Assembly (NCBI GenBank): GCA_021297975.1
Contig: JAJTHO010000066.1
Location: 1 to 28,201, forward strand
Length of the DNA: 28,201 nt
Direction: 5' to 3'
Source of the DNA: Alphaproteobacteria bacterium
GTDB lineage: Bacteria; Pseudomonadota; Alphaproteobacteria; JAJTHO01
Shown here piece by piece: positions 7,784-16,265 of this stretch. The position numbers and the translations under genes were made by a program. The notes beneath the pieces were generated by a model. That model made no database searches. It was given only the letters and a program-made list of their open reading frames with translations, and had not been told where the DNA came from. Positions within the stretch are counted from its first letter, which is position 1. Each line of letters begins with the position of its first letter.

Positions 7784-8469
7784 GCCGCACTCACGCCGCC
7801 AAAACGCCTGTCCCGCGCCGCATAGGACTCGAGCGCCGCATCCAGCGCCGCGCCGTCAAAATCCGGCCATAAAACATCGCTGAAATACAGCTCACTATAG
7901 GCGGCCTGCCACAGGAAAAAATTGCTGAGCCGCTCTTCGCCGCTGGTGCGGATAATCAGGTCTGGATCGGGATAGGCCGCCGTCCACAGCGCGTTTTTAA
8001 CGGCCTCATCATCAATAACGCCGCCCTTTTTTGCCAATTCCTGACAGGCATGGACGATATCCGCCCGGCCGCTGTAATTGAGCGCCACAATGATGGTAAT
8101 GCCGGTATTGTTGGCGGTGAGCGCCTCTGTCTCGCGCAATAAATCTTGAATGCTTTGCTCAAACCGCGCCCTAGCGCCGATGAAAACAATCCGCCCGCCT
8201 TGCTGGTGAATCTCGGCGGCTTCGCTTTTGATATAGCGTTTCAGGAGCCCCATCAGGTCGCGGACTTCTGTTTCCGGGCGGCGCCAGTTTTCGGTTGAGA
8301 AGGCAAACAGGCTGATATACTGAATCCCGCGCTTTCCCGCCGCCTCAATCGCCCGGCGCACGGCGCGGATGCCCTCGACATGCCCGGCAGTTCGCGGCAA
8401 ACCGCGCGCTTTCGCCCAGCGGCCGTTGCCGTCCATGATAAGCGCTATGTGGGTGGGGAGGCGTGTCAT
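7780..8469 (-). CDS. uppS: undecaprenyl diphosphate synthase (cis-prenyltransferase)
   Basis: I place the start at ATG 8469 (MTRLPTHIALIMDGNGRWAK), which matches the family's usual N-terminus. The frame also extends to a TTG at 8505. Residues 12-18 (MDGNGRW) include the catalytic Asp13, and the C-terminal signature (PDLIIRTSGEERLSNFF then LWQ-x(2)-YSELYF) is complete. About 229 residues, normal length. It builds the C55 lipid carrier for peptidoglycan and O-antigen. It is the first gene of the minus-strand envelope operon and is transcribed away from the TA module at 8535. No good Shine-Dalgarno is visible before 8469, so the exact start is open. Confidence 0.92.
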   Translation of the reverse strand: MTRLPTHIALIMDGNGRWAKARGLPRTAGHVEGIRAVRRAIEAAGKRGIQYISLFAFSTENWRRPETEVRDLMGLLKRYIKSEAAEIHQQGGRIVFIGARARFEQSIQDLLRETEALTANNTGITIIVALNYSGRADIVHACQELAKKGGVIDDEAVKNALWTAAYPDPDLIIRTSGEERLSNFFLWQAAYSELYFSDVLWPDFDGAALDAALESYAARDRRFGGVSAA

Positions 8470-8493
8470 GGGGAGGACTTTAGCGGTGCGGGC

Positions 8494-8534
8494 GGCGCGT
8501 TGCAAAGTGTTTTGGTTTGTGATAGACTATGCAC
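8494..8534 (+). promoter_or_regulatory. promoter of TA module A (predicted leaderless)
   Basis: TTGCAA (8500-8505), a 17-base spacer, and TAGACT (8523-8528) form a sigma70-type promoter. The ATG at 8535 follows the -10 box by only six bases, so transcription would start at or next to the start codon. The block GGCGCGTTGCAAAG beginning at 8494 recurs upstream of modules B (9259) and C (11879). Confidence 0.6.
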
Positions 8535-8804
8535 ATGAATATTGAGCTATCCTCGCAAACATCGGCACAGCTAAGCCGCGCCGCCGCTTTTGTTGGGTTG
8601 ATGCCGCAAGAAATAGCGGAAAAGCTTGTTTTGGGCTATCTAGCAGATTTCGAAAAAGTGAACCGTCTAAACGCTGAACTGCTGCTGGGTCTTGATGATA
8701 TTAAGGCGGGGCGCGTGCATGAGCTTGATATTGATGATTTTTTATCCGATGTGATGCCGCCGAAAAAAGCCAAACCTGCGCGTGCTCGCCGTGCCAAAGC
8801 CTAA
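8535..8804 (+). CDS. ribbon-helix-helix antitoxin (ParD-like), module A
   Basis: The 89-residue protein begins MNIELSSQTSAQLSRAAAF. I choose ATG 8535 rather than 8529 because modules B and C begin with the matching ATGAAT at the same distance from the -10 box. The N-terminus has the short strand plus two helices of a MetJ/Arc/CopG-type DNA-binding fold. The C-terminus (about 75-89) is strongly basic (Lys/Ala/Arg), while the middle (ELDIDDFLSDV) is the acidic segment expected to cover the toxin. Its 3' end overlaps the toxin gene by 14 bases. It should neutralise the adjacent ParE-like toxin and repress its own promoter. Confidence 0.75.
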   Translation: MNIELSSQTSAQLSRAAAFVGLMPQEIAEKLVLGYLADFEKVNRLNAELLLGLDDIKAGRVHELDIDDFLSDVMPPKKAKPARARRAKA

Positions 8805-9099
8805 AAGAAAGCTGGTCTTTTCTGATAGGGCACGCCGCGATTTACAAAACATCAAAGAGTACACCGTGGCACATTGGGGGCACGAACAGGCGGCAACGTA
8901 TATTCGGCAACTGTACAAAAAAGCAGTACATACCGCAGCCGCACCGCTTATCGGAAAGGCCGTTACCCACCTGAATAGTCAGCAAAAGGTACGCTCTATT
9001 TCTTGCGGACTACACACAATATACTACACATTCACGGACAAAGAAAGTATCATTGTCCGCATTTTACACCAGTCGATGGACGCGCCCGCCCATCTCTGA
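8791..9099 (+). CDS. ParE-family toxin, module A
   Basis: The 102-residue product from GTG 8791 has the ParE/RelE-superfamily layout: FSDRARRDLQNIKEYTVAHW (helical hairpin), GHEQAATYIRQLYKKA, then a sheet with VRSISCGLHTIYYTF and the family ending IIVRILHQSMDAPAHL. ParE toxins inhibit DNA gyrase. The start is set by comparison with module C: both give 102 residues, a GTG start and a 14-base overlap with the antitoxin. No clear ribosome-binding site precedes it, so translation is probably coupled to the antitoxin. The last part of this gene and the following DNA closely match the end of module C and lpdA. Confidence 0.8.
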   Translation: MPKPKRKLVFSDRARRDLQNIKEYTVAHWGHEQAATYIRQLYKKAVHTAAAPLIGKAVTHLNSQQKVRSISCGLHTIYYTFTDKESIIVRILHQSMDAPAHL

Positions 9100-9117
9100 G
9101 CGCGTCCCTACCCCAAC

Positions 9118-9252
9118 CTAAGCGTGAATCGCTTTCCCAAACGCCGCCAGCGCCGCCTCTTTCACCGCCTCATTATGCGTGGGATGCGCATGACAGGTGC
9201 GGGCGACATCCCTCGGCGAATGCCTTAAACTCCATCGCCAGCACGAGCTTTG
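9118..9252 (-). pseudogene. detached 3' fragment of lpdA
   Basis: On the minus strand this fragment encodes DVARTCHAHPTHNEAVKEAA and LAAFGKAIHA with a TAG stop, the same C-terminus as the complete lpdA at 12502. Alignment by eye shows about 130 bases with roughly ten substitutions plus one inserted C in ATCCCTCGG (near 9211), and similarity ends near GAGCTT at 9251. Similarity also continues to the left through the 3' end of toxin A (9060-9117 matches 12446-12501). The fragment has no start and cannot make an enzyme. Its right edge meets the promoter of module B. Confidence 0.85.
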
Positions 9253-9258
9253 ATGTCG

Positions 9259-9298
9259 GCGCGTTGCAAAGTGTTTTGTTTTCTGATACAATACTTTT
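9259..9298 (+). promoter_or_regulatory. promoter of TA module B (predicted leaderless)
   Basis: TTGCAA (9264-9269), a 17-base spacer, and TACAAT (9287-9292, five of six consensus bases) are followed after six bases by the ATG at 9299. It is the best -10 box of the three related promoters. There is no room for a Shine-Dalgarno, so a leaderless mRNA is predicted. Confidence 0.65.
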
Positions 9299-9511
9299 AT
9301 GAATCTTGAGATACCCGCACCCGTTAACAACCAACTGCATGTGGCTGCCGCTGGCTTTGGAAAAACGCCCGAATCCATCGTGTTGAACGCTGTAGCCTAT
9401 TATGTGGATGATTTATTATTGATATTAGACGCTGAAAAGCGATTCAAAAACAGCGAAAAACAGTGGTCTAATGACGATTTATTGGCAGGGCTAGACCTTG
9501 TGGAAGATTGA
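9299..9511 (+). CDS. small antitoxin, module B
   Basis: The 70-residue protein begins MNLEIPAPVNNQLHVAAAGF and its first 40 residues closely resemble the module C antitoxin (MNLEIPAHTAAQLNQLAATF), including the shared FGKTPE/A segment. This N-terminal part is the likely ribbon-helix-helix DNA-binding domain. The C-terminal 30 residues are different and short, ending NDDLLAGLDLVED, with no basic tail. That fits binding to a different kind of toxin, because the partner here is RelE-like rather than ParE-like. The last 14 bases overlap the toxin gene. Confidence 0.72.
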   Translation: MNLEIPAPVNNQLHVAAAGFGKTPESIVLNAVAYYVDDLLLILDAEKRFKNSEKQWSNDDLLAGLDLVED

Positions 9512-9761
9512 ATGGCAGGAAAGCGCCCGTAAATCACTGCGAAAGCTCGACAAACAAACGCAGGAGCGAATTTTACGTTACCTAAAGGATAGAATCCAAC
9601 CAGCAGAAGACCCGCAAGTCTATGGCAAAGGGCTTGTTGCCGAACTTTCAGGTTATTGGCGTTATCGCGTGGGCGACTATAGGCTTGTTTGCAAAATTTT
9701 TCATGAAACAATCACCATTGTTGTGGTCGATGTTGACCACCGCAAAGAGATTAACCAATAG
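9498..9761 (+). CDS. RelE/StbE-family toxin, module B
   Basis: From TTG 9498 the 87-residue product reads MWKIEWQESARKSLRKLDKQ, then a helix with ERILRYLKDRI, and the sheet GYWRYRVGDYRLVCKIFHET ending with VVDVDHRKEINQ. This is the RelE-superfamily mRNA-interferase pattern (conserved Arg in YRVGDYR and a late His-Arg-Lys). RelE-type toxins cut mRNA at the ribosome. An AGGG about ten bases upstream may help initiation. The TTG start gives the same 14-base antitoxin overlap as modules A and C, which supports it. Its stop is ten bases from the convergent thiC stop. Confidence 0.85.
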   Translation: MWKIEWQESARKSLRKLDKQTQERILRYLKDRIQPAEDPQVYGKGLVAELSGYWRYRVGDYRLVCKIFHETITIVVVDVDHRKEINQ

Positions 9762-9771
9762 CTCGCCCCCC

Positions 9772-11553
9772 TCACGCCGCCGGCGTGTATATCTTACCGC
9801 CGCCCTCCTTAAACTTCTGGCTCATATCCGCCATGCCCTTGCGCGCCACGTCACGCAATTCCTGGGTTATCTGCATCGAACAGAACTTGGGCCCGCACAT
9901 CGAACAAAAGTGCGCCACTTTATGCGCGTCTTTGGGCAAGGTAGCGTCGTGGTAGGCCTGCGCTGTTTCTGGATCGAGGGAGAGATGAAACTGATCCTGC
10001 CAGCGAAATTCAAAGCGCGCTTCGGACAGCAAATCATCGCGCAGCTGCGCCGCCGGGTGGCCTTTGGCCAGATCCGCCGCATGGGCGGCGATTTTATAGG
10101 TGATAACACCGGTTTTCACATCCTGACGGTCGGGCAGACCGAGATGCTCCTTCGGCGTCACATAGCACAGCATCGCTGTGCCATACCAGCCGATCTGCGC
10201 TGCCCCGATGGCGCTGGTAATATGATCATACCCAGGCGCAATATCGGTTGTGAGGGGCCCTAGGGTATAAAACGGCGCCTCACCGCACAGCTGCAGTTGT
10301 TTCTCCATATTAACCTTAATCTTATGCATCGGCACATGGCCGGGGCCTTCGATCATCACCTGGCAATCATGCTGCCAGGCTATCTGGGTCAGCTCTCCAA
10401 GGGTTTCAAGCTCGGCAAACTGGGCACGGTCGTTAGCATCAGCGATAGAGCCAGGACGGAGGCCGTCCCCCAGCGAAAAGCTCACGTCATACTGCGCTAG
10501 GATTTCGCATATCTCCTGAAAATGCGTGTAGAGGAAATTTTCCCGGTGATGCGCCAAGCACCACTTAGCATGAATCGCGCCGCCACGAGACACAATCCCG
10601 GTCAGCCTATCTGCGGTCAGCGGCACATACGGCAAGCGCACACCGGCATGGATGGTGAAATAATCAACCCCCTGTTCGCATTGCTCAATAAGCGTATCGC
10701 GGTATATCGCCCACGATAAATCTTCCACCACACCGCCCACCTTCTCCAGTGCTTGGTAAATCGGCACTGTACCCACTGGCACTGGGCAGTTGCGGATAAT
10801 CCAATCGCGGATGTTATGGATATTGCGCCCGGTGGAGAGATCCATCAGGGTGTCCGCGCCCCAGCGGGTCGCCCAGACCATTTTTTCGACTTCCTCAGCC
10901 ACGCTGCTGGTGACCGCGGAATTGCCGATATTGGCATTAATCTTAACCAGGAAGTTGCGGCCAATCGCCATGGGTTCCGACTCAGGATGATTGATATTGG
11001 CGGGGATAATCGCCCGGCCGCGCGCGACTTCATCCCGCACAAATTCAGGGGTTATGCTGTCTGGAATACTGGCGCCGAAAGACTCCCCATCCCGTTTGGA
11101 TGAAGCCATTTTTTCGCGCCCCATGTTTTCCCGAATCGCCACATATTCCATTTCCGGCGTGATGATACCGGCGCGGGCATAGGCCATCTGGCTGATGCGT
11201 TTGCCGTTTTTACCGCGCAGCGGCAGGTGCTGGCTGGGGTGGGCAGCGACTAGCTGTTTTTCACTGGCAAAGCCATTGTCTGCGGCCTGTACCGGGCGCG
11301 GCGGATAGGACTCCACATCGCCGCGCTGAAGATACCATTCCTGGCGCCAGCGGGACAAACCCCGGTTAATATCAAACGTTGCCCTAGCGTCCGTGTAAAC
11401 GCCGGATGTATCATACACCTTTACGCTAGGCTGGCTTGCGCCCTTCGACAGCGTAATTTCCCGCATGGGCACGGATATCTGCGGGTGGAGGACACCAGGA
11501 CTATAGACTTTCGCAGAGGCAGGAAAAGGATAACTGGTGATGGGGGCGGTCAT
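9772..11553 (-). CDS. thiC: phosphomethylpyrimidine synthase (HMP-P synthase)
   Basis: The 593-residue protein is full length for the family. Near the C-terminus it has the radical-SAM cluster motif C-x2-C-x4-C (HFCSMCGPKFCSM). Conserved ThiC blocks are visible, for example NANIGNSAVTSSVAEEVEKM, FTIHAGVRLPYVPL, SRGGAIHAKW and MIEGPGHVPMHKIKVNMEKQ. ThiC rearranges aminoimidazole ribotide to the thiamine pyrimidine phosphate. A TPP riboswitch precedes it, so it should be shut off by thiamine pyrophosphate. It stands alone between TA modules B and C. AAGGA lies about 11 bases before the ATG. Confidence 0.97.
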   Translation of the reverse strand: MTAPITSYPFPASAKVYSPGVLHPQISVPMREITLSKGASQPSVKVYDTSGVYTDARATFDINRGLSRWRQEWYLQRGDVESYPPRPVQAADNGFASEKQLVAAHPSQHLPLRGKNGKRISQMAYARAGIITPEMEYVAIRENMGREKMASSKRDGESFGASIPDSITPEFVRDEVARGRAIIPANINHPESEPMAIGRNFLVKINANIGNSAVTSSVAEEVEKMVWATRWGADTLMDLSTGRNIHNIRDWIIRNCPVPVGTVPIYQALEKVGGVVEDLSWAIYRDTLIEQCEQGVDYFTIHAGVRLPYVPLTADRLTGIVSRGGAIHAKWCLAHHRENFLYTHFQEICEILAQYDVSFSLGDGLRPGSIADANDRAQFAELETLGELTQIAWQHDCQVMIEGPGHVPMHKIKVNMEKQLQLCGEAPFYTLGPLTTDIAPGYDHITSAIGAAQIGWYGTAMLCYVTPKEHLGLPDRQDVKTGVITYKIAAHAADLAKGHPAAQLRDDLLSEARFEFRWQDQFHLSLDPETAQAYHDATLPKDAHKVAHFCSMCGPKFCSMQITQELRDVARKGMADMSQKFKEGGGKIYTPAA

Positions 11554-11593
11554 ACGCGGTTCTGTCCTTGGTTACAGTGGAAGCCGCAACCAG

Positions 11594-11631
11594 AAAAAAA
11601 ACGGGGGTATATACCATAATCAGACTGCCCC
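11594..11631 (-). terminator. likely regulatory terminator of the TPP riboswitch
   Basis: On the minus strand GGGG (11631-11628) can pair with CCCCC (11607-11603), and the hairpin is followed at once by eight T residues (11601-11594). The left arm is part of the 3' end of the riboswitch aptamer, so ligand binding could decide whether the hairpin forms. This suggests transcription attenuation before thiC. The loop is long (about 20 bases), so the exact fold is uncertain. Confidence 0.5.
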
Positions 11632-11719
11632 ATCCCTTCGCCGGTATTAGCCGTATCAGGTTCAAAGGGTTCCGGGCGGTTCTCGCCGGTCTCAGCCGCA
11701 CTGTGCAGCACCCCCTAGA
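11622..11719 (-). promoter_or_regulatory. TPP riboswitch (THI element) of thiC
   Basis: Reading the minus strand, the hallmark TPP aptamer blocks appear in order: TAGGGGGTGCT, GCTGAGA, CCCTTTGAACCTGATACGG, CTAATACCGGCGAAGGGATG. CTGAGA and the ACCTGAT...TAATACC...GGGA blocks are the most conserved parts of this class. It lies about 70 bases before thiC, the usual position. Binding of thiamine pyrophosphate should reduce thiC expression. Confidence 0.95.
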
Positions 11720-11720
11720 C

Positions 11721-11828
11721 AAGAAGAACCTTATACGCCCGGCCTGTTTTGTAAACACAATTGTATAGAAGCCCCGCGGCTTTTGCAGGGGGGGGTTCCA
11801 TAAAAGTCTATATATTCAATCAGCTCTA
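11721..11828. other. gap upstream of the thiC riboswitch: short palindrome only
   Basis: This stretch must contain the thiC promoter (minus strand), but I cannot fix boxes with confidence. It contains a small palindrome AAGCCCCGCGGCTT (11770-11783) followed by a run of eight G residues near 11790. I see no coding sequence. Confidence 0.4.
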
Positions 11829-11865
11829 TTATGCGTGAATCGCCTTCCCAAACGCCGCGAGTGCG
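11829..11865 (-). pseudogene. short detached lpd-type C-terminal tail
   Basis: On the minus strand this encodes LAAFGKAIHA followed by TAA. The last ten residues are identical to lpdA at 12502, but the codons (GCA for the last Ala, TAA stop) differ from both other copies. Similarity fades upstream of this (PAAQRA-like instead of EAVKEA). It sits about 20 bases before the promoter of TA module C. It may come from a second lpd gene rather than from the lpdA in this window. Confidence 0.6.
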
Positions 11866-11878
11866 CGCTGTGCTGCCG

Positions 11879-11918
11879 GCGCGTTGCAAAGCGTTTTGGT
11901 TTATGATACAGTGCTTTT
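11879..11918 (+). promoter_or_regulatory. promoter of TA module C (predicted leaderless)
   Basis: TTGCAA (11884-11889), a 17-base spacer and TACAGT (11907-11912) lie six bases before ATG 11919. The sequence from GGCGCGTTGCAAAG to CTTTTATGAATCTTGAG differs from module B at only a few positions. Confidence 0.62.
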
Positions 11919-12188
11919 ATGAATCTTGAGATACCCGCACACACGGCTGCACAGCTTAATCAATTGGCCGCAACCTTTGGAAAAACGCCCGCGGCGCTCG
12001 TGGAACAGGCTATTTCATTGTATGTTGAGGACTTGTTCGATCAAGAAGCTCAGCTAAATAGACTGAAGGCCGAATTGGCGCTTGGCGTAGCCGACATGCA
12101 AGCAGGAAAGACTCGCCCCCTTACCGATGAAGATTTTATAAAGGGAGCCGCGCCGAAGAATAAAAGAGCCTCGCGTGCCAACGTCTAA
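11919..12188 (+). CDS. ribbon-helix-helix antitoxin (ParD-like), module C
   Basis: The 89-residue protein starts MNLEIPAHTAAQLNQLAATF and has the same length and layout as the module A antitoxin: an N-terminal DNA-binding fold, a central LNRLKAELALGVADMQAGK segment (module A: VNRLNAELLLGLDDIKAGR), an acidic TDEDF stretch and a basic tail (KNKRASRANV). It should bind the ParE-like toxin that overlaps it by 14 bases and repress the common promoter. The start is leaderless by prediction, because the -10 box ends six bases upstream. Confidence 0.78.
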   Translation: MNLEIPAHTAAQLNQLAATFGKTPAALVEQAISLYVEDLFDQEAQLNRLKAELALGVADMQAGKTRPLTDEDFIKGAAPKNKRASRANV

Positions 12189-12483
12189 GCGCGTCATTGT
12201 TTATACCCCTCGCGCTGAAAAAGACCTTGATACCATTCGATTCTATTCCATAAAGCATTGGGGACAGCGACAAACAACTGCTTACATGAAGGACATGTTA
12301 AAACGAATAAAGGAATTAGCGCACTTTACCCATGCGCCCCATCCTATCGTCTTAACAATAGAAACTGTTGAGCTTCGCTGTATTTATGCCGGGCAACACG
12401 CCGTATATTATAACAGCGGTTCTACCGCGATAACTGTTGTTCGTATTCTGCACCAGCGCATGGACGCGCCCGCCCATCTTTGA
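12175..12483 (+). CDS. ParE-family toxin, module C
   Basis: The 102-residue product from GTG 12175 reads MPTSKRVIVYTPRAEKDLDT, then IRFYSIKHWGQRQTTAYMKD, and ends VVRILHQRMDAPAHL, all typical of ParE. The sheet residues before the end (LRCIYAGQHAVYYN) match the 'GxHxxYY' part of the family. It probably targets DNA gyrase. It is convergent with lpdA, whose stop is 19 bases away, so the two transcripts may overlap. Its 3' end is nearly the same as that of toxin A. Confidence 0.82.
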   Translation: MPTSKRVIVYTPRAEKDLDTIRFYSIKHWGQRQTTAYMKDMLKRIKELAHFTHAPHPIVLTIETVELRCIYAGQHAVYYNSGSTAITVVRILHQRMDAPAHL

Positions 12484-12501
12484 GCGCGCGACTACCCTTA
12501 C

Positions 12502-13887
<1,386 letters not shown>

Positions 13888-14463
13888 AACAGACCTTCCT
13901 CAGACAGTAAAGCATGACACTTTACATCGTGCGGCTCAGAAGGCAAGCGGTCGGTCATCTGGATAGAAAATCCCACGCCAATCAGGCGCGGCCTAGGGTT
14001 TAGCGCCGCTATGGCGCGGTCATAATACCCGCCGCCCATGCCAAGGCGCGCACCATTTTCACGGGCAAAGGCCACACCGGGGGCAAGCACAAGGCTTGGC
14101 ACGATACACGGCGCGCTGGTGGGGGGTTGCAACAGCCCAAAAACCCCCGGCAACAGCCCGGCTCTATCCCCGTCCCACGCGGCAAATTCCATGAGCGCCC
14201 CCGGCGCGGGAAGGCGCGGCAAGGCCAGCTGTGCGCCGTGCGCACGCAGTACCGCAGCCAATGGCGTTAAGCTCAGCTCATGAAGGGATTCGGAAGCCGC
14301 ATACACGGCGATGCTGCCGCCATTACTGGCGGTTAAGATCTGAGGGGCATAGGCGGATAGGCCTTCTGCAGCCTGAGTACGTGCGTCCAGAGAAATCATG
14401 CTGCGGTTTGCTTTGAAAGCATGCCGCAGTTGGTCTTTTTCAGGCAAAACTAAGATAGTCCTG

Positions 14464-15627
14464 TCAAGCAATAATGCTATTTTGCAATTCAGCAGGTCGA
14501 ACACCGTTAAAGACGATGACTTGGTCGACTCCGGTGTATTTATTACGTGCTACTAACGCTGCGTTGCCCTGATCAGTTGGAAGTATACTGAAATTCACTA
14601 ATGCGTTGTTAAAGTTCGCAAACTGAAGTTGAACTCTATCTATATTAGGATCAAAATTATTAATTGTTGCATAGCTGTCATCCTGTGCACCAGAAGTAGC
14701 TGTAATTAGCAGCGTTTCTTGTCTGTTACTGCGCAAAGAGAGCGATAATGACGTGTTAGGCGGAACGGCTATTGTTTGCCTTGATTTAGTAACCTGACCT
14801 GGATAGACGACAGTACCTTGATTTAACACCGTACCTGTACCCGAATAGACAGTACCTGTATTGGTAACAACGGTTCCAGAATTAGTAGCGCTAGGAATGT
14901 AAACTGTTGAGCCGGGAGCTACCACAACAGGTTTGTTAATAACGCCATTTATAATATTAAGAACACCCCCAACAATCACTGAGGTCAACGTATCATTGCT
15001 ATTGCCAGAGCCACCGCTAGTAGATCCGCCACCACCACCCGATGCAGTGAGTGTGCGCTGCGTTGTGTTAACAACAGGACCACCCGCTGCCACTGTTGTT
15101 CCAGTAGTAGCAGGAAAGAAACTCCCATTATTAGAAGTAGCGGACGACGTAACTCCACCACTAACAGAGACAGCCGTTGGACCCTGAACTTGATTAGTAG
15201 AAGCGCCCGATACATCCCCGCTATTACCTACCCGATTACTTTGGGAACTTGCTGATTGTGGGGTCAAGAGCGCATCCGCCCTTGCTGCAACAGCAGCAGG
15301 CACGTCACCGCCACGGCTAGCCACAGCAGACACATCAGACAGATCAGCAAGAACTCTATCCGGATTACCTTTGTAAGTAGGATTAGTAGTTGTCTCACTT
15401 ACCTCTTTATACTCTTGTCGCTGCGCATTTGATACAAGCATACGCGCGCTGGAAAACTGTTCCGCAGTGGTGCTTCCCGTCGGTTTGAGGCCGGCCTTTT
15501 CTGCTTCAGCGACATACCACTTTTGCTTGGCGGTATCATTGCCAATTTCTTTCATCATCGCTGAGTTATCATCCGCAGCTGCCACACCGCCCAGCTCGGC
15601 ATACTCCTTCAGATCATTCGTGCTCAT
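14464..15627 (-). CDS. low-complexity protein with possible type I secretion C-terminus
   Basis: ATG 15627 is chosen because GAGGTG lies five bases upstream; the frame also reaches 15639. The 387-residue product has no signal peptide. Residues 1-120 are helical and charged. About 120-280 is rich in Ser, Thr, Gly, Asn and Val, with a run of Gly and repeated xGTV units (TNTGTVYSGTGTVLNQGTVV). The last 90 residues contain INNFDPNIDRVQLQFANFNN and end VIVFNGVRPAELQNSIIA. That pattern, an 'I-x-(D/N)-F-(D/N)P-x(2)-D-x-(I/V)-x-L' segment followed by a short strand series to the terminus, recalls RTX-linked type I secretion targets. This is inference. Composition is less GC-rich than neighbours. No transporter is nearby. 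Confidence 0.7.
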   Translation of the reverse strand: MSTNDLKEYAELGGVAAADDNSAMMKEIGNDTAKQKWYVAEAEKAGLKPTGSTTAEQFSSARMLVSNAQRQEYKEVSETTTNPTYKGNPDRVLADLSDVSAVASRGGDVPAAVAARADALLTPQSASSQSNRVGNSGDVSGASTNQVQGPTAVSVSGGVTSSATSNNGSFFPATTGTTVAAGGPVVNTTQRTLTASGGGGGSTSGGSGNSNDTLTSVIVGGVLNIINGVINKPVVVAPGSTVYIPSATNSGTVVTNTGTVYSGTGTVLNQGTVVYPGQVTKSRQTIAVPPNTSLSLSLRSNRQETLLITATSGAQDDSYATINNFDPNIDRVQLQFANFNNALVNFSILPTDQGNAALVARNKYTGVDQVIVFNGVRPAELQNSIIA

Positions 15628-15710
15628 TTTACACCTCAATAATATACATAAATCTTATAATGCATTTATTGTATCAGAGTGGCCAAGCAAAATCAGTGAT
15701 ATAAGCCACA

Positions 15711-16160
15711 TTAAAAGCGTTTCTCCACGAAAAATCTCTGTAATAACGCCGTGCTGCGCTCAGCCTGTATGCCGCCATACACCTCTGGCTGGTGATGACA
15801 GCTGGGCTGGCTAAACACCCGCGCCCCATGCTCCACCCCGCCGCTTTTGGGGTCATAGGCGGCGAAATACACTTTTTCCAGCCGCGCCCACGCGATCGCA
15901 CCGGCACACATCGCACACGGCTCCAACGTTACATAGAGCGAACACCCCTCAAGATACTTATCCCCCGTCTGCGCCATGGCGCGGCGAATCGCCAAGAGTT
16001 CTGCGTGGGCGGTCGCGTCATTCAGCGCCTCCACCTCATTATGAGCCGCGCTCAGAATAGTGCCATCACGCGCCACCACCACCGCGCCCACCGGCACTTC
16101 ACCAATCGCAAACGCAGTCTCAGCCTCGTTAAAAGCGGCATTCCAATAGAGTGTGTTCAA
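15711..16160 (-). CDS. tadA: tRNA(adenine34) deaminase TadA
   Basis: The cytidine-deaminase fold is complete: zinc ligand and proton shuttle in AHAE (His52, Glu54) and PCAMC (Cys82, Cys85). The protein edits A34 to inosine in tRNA-Arg(ACG). I prefer TTG 16160 (149 residues, AAAGG about ten bases upstream) because the protein then begins MNTLYWNAAFNEAETAFAIG, close to the usual N-terminus. A GTG at 16190 gives a 159-residue form. It is divergent from the hydrolase at 16266 and near the rluB-rsmD pair, an arrangement common in alphaproteobacteria. Confidence 0.92.
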   Translation of the reverse strand: MNTLYWNAAFNEAETAFAIGEVPVGAVVVARDGTILSAAHNEVEALNDATAHAELLAIRRAMAQTGDKYLEGCSLYVTLEPCAMCAGAIAWARLEKVYFAAYDPKSGGVEHGARVFSQPSCHHQPEVYGGIQAERSTALLQRFFVEKRF

Positions 16161-16228
16161 TGCATCAACACCTTTACAGCCTCGCACCACACATAATCAT
16201 AGTATTGGCACGCCTCCTAAGCAAGCAC

Positions 16229-16265
16229 TTGAATCCGGGTAAAAACCCCGGCATAGTGCGCCGCT
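16229..16265 (+). promoter_or_regulatory. promoter of the amidotransferase-like hydrolase with palindromic spacer
   Basis: TTGAAT (16229-16234), a 17-base spacer and CATAGT (16252-16257) are followed by only eight bases before ATG 16266. The spacer itself is an inverted repeat, CCGGG-TAAAAAC-CCCGG, which could be an operator. The leader would be at most one or two bases, so translation may be leaderless. Confidence 0.45.

Noticed and set aside
9622..10263. A 213-codon plus-strand frame across toxin B and the 3' end of thiC
   Set aside because: It is out of frame with the RelE-like toxin and antisense to conserved ThiC sequence.
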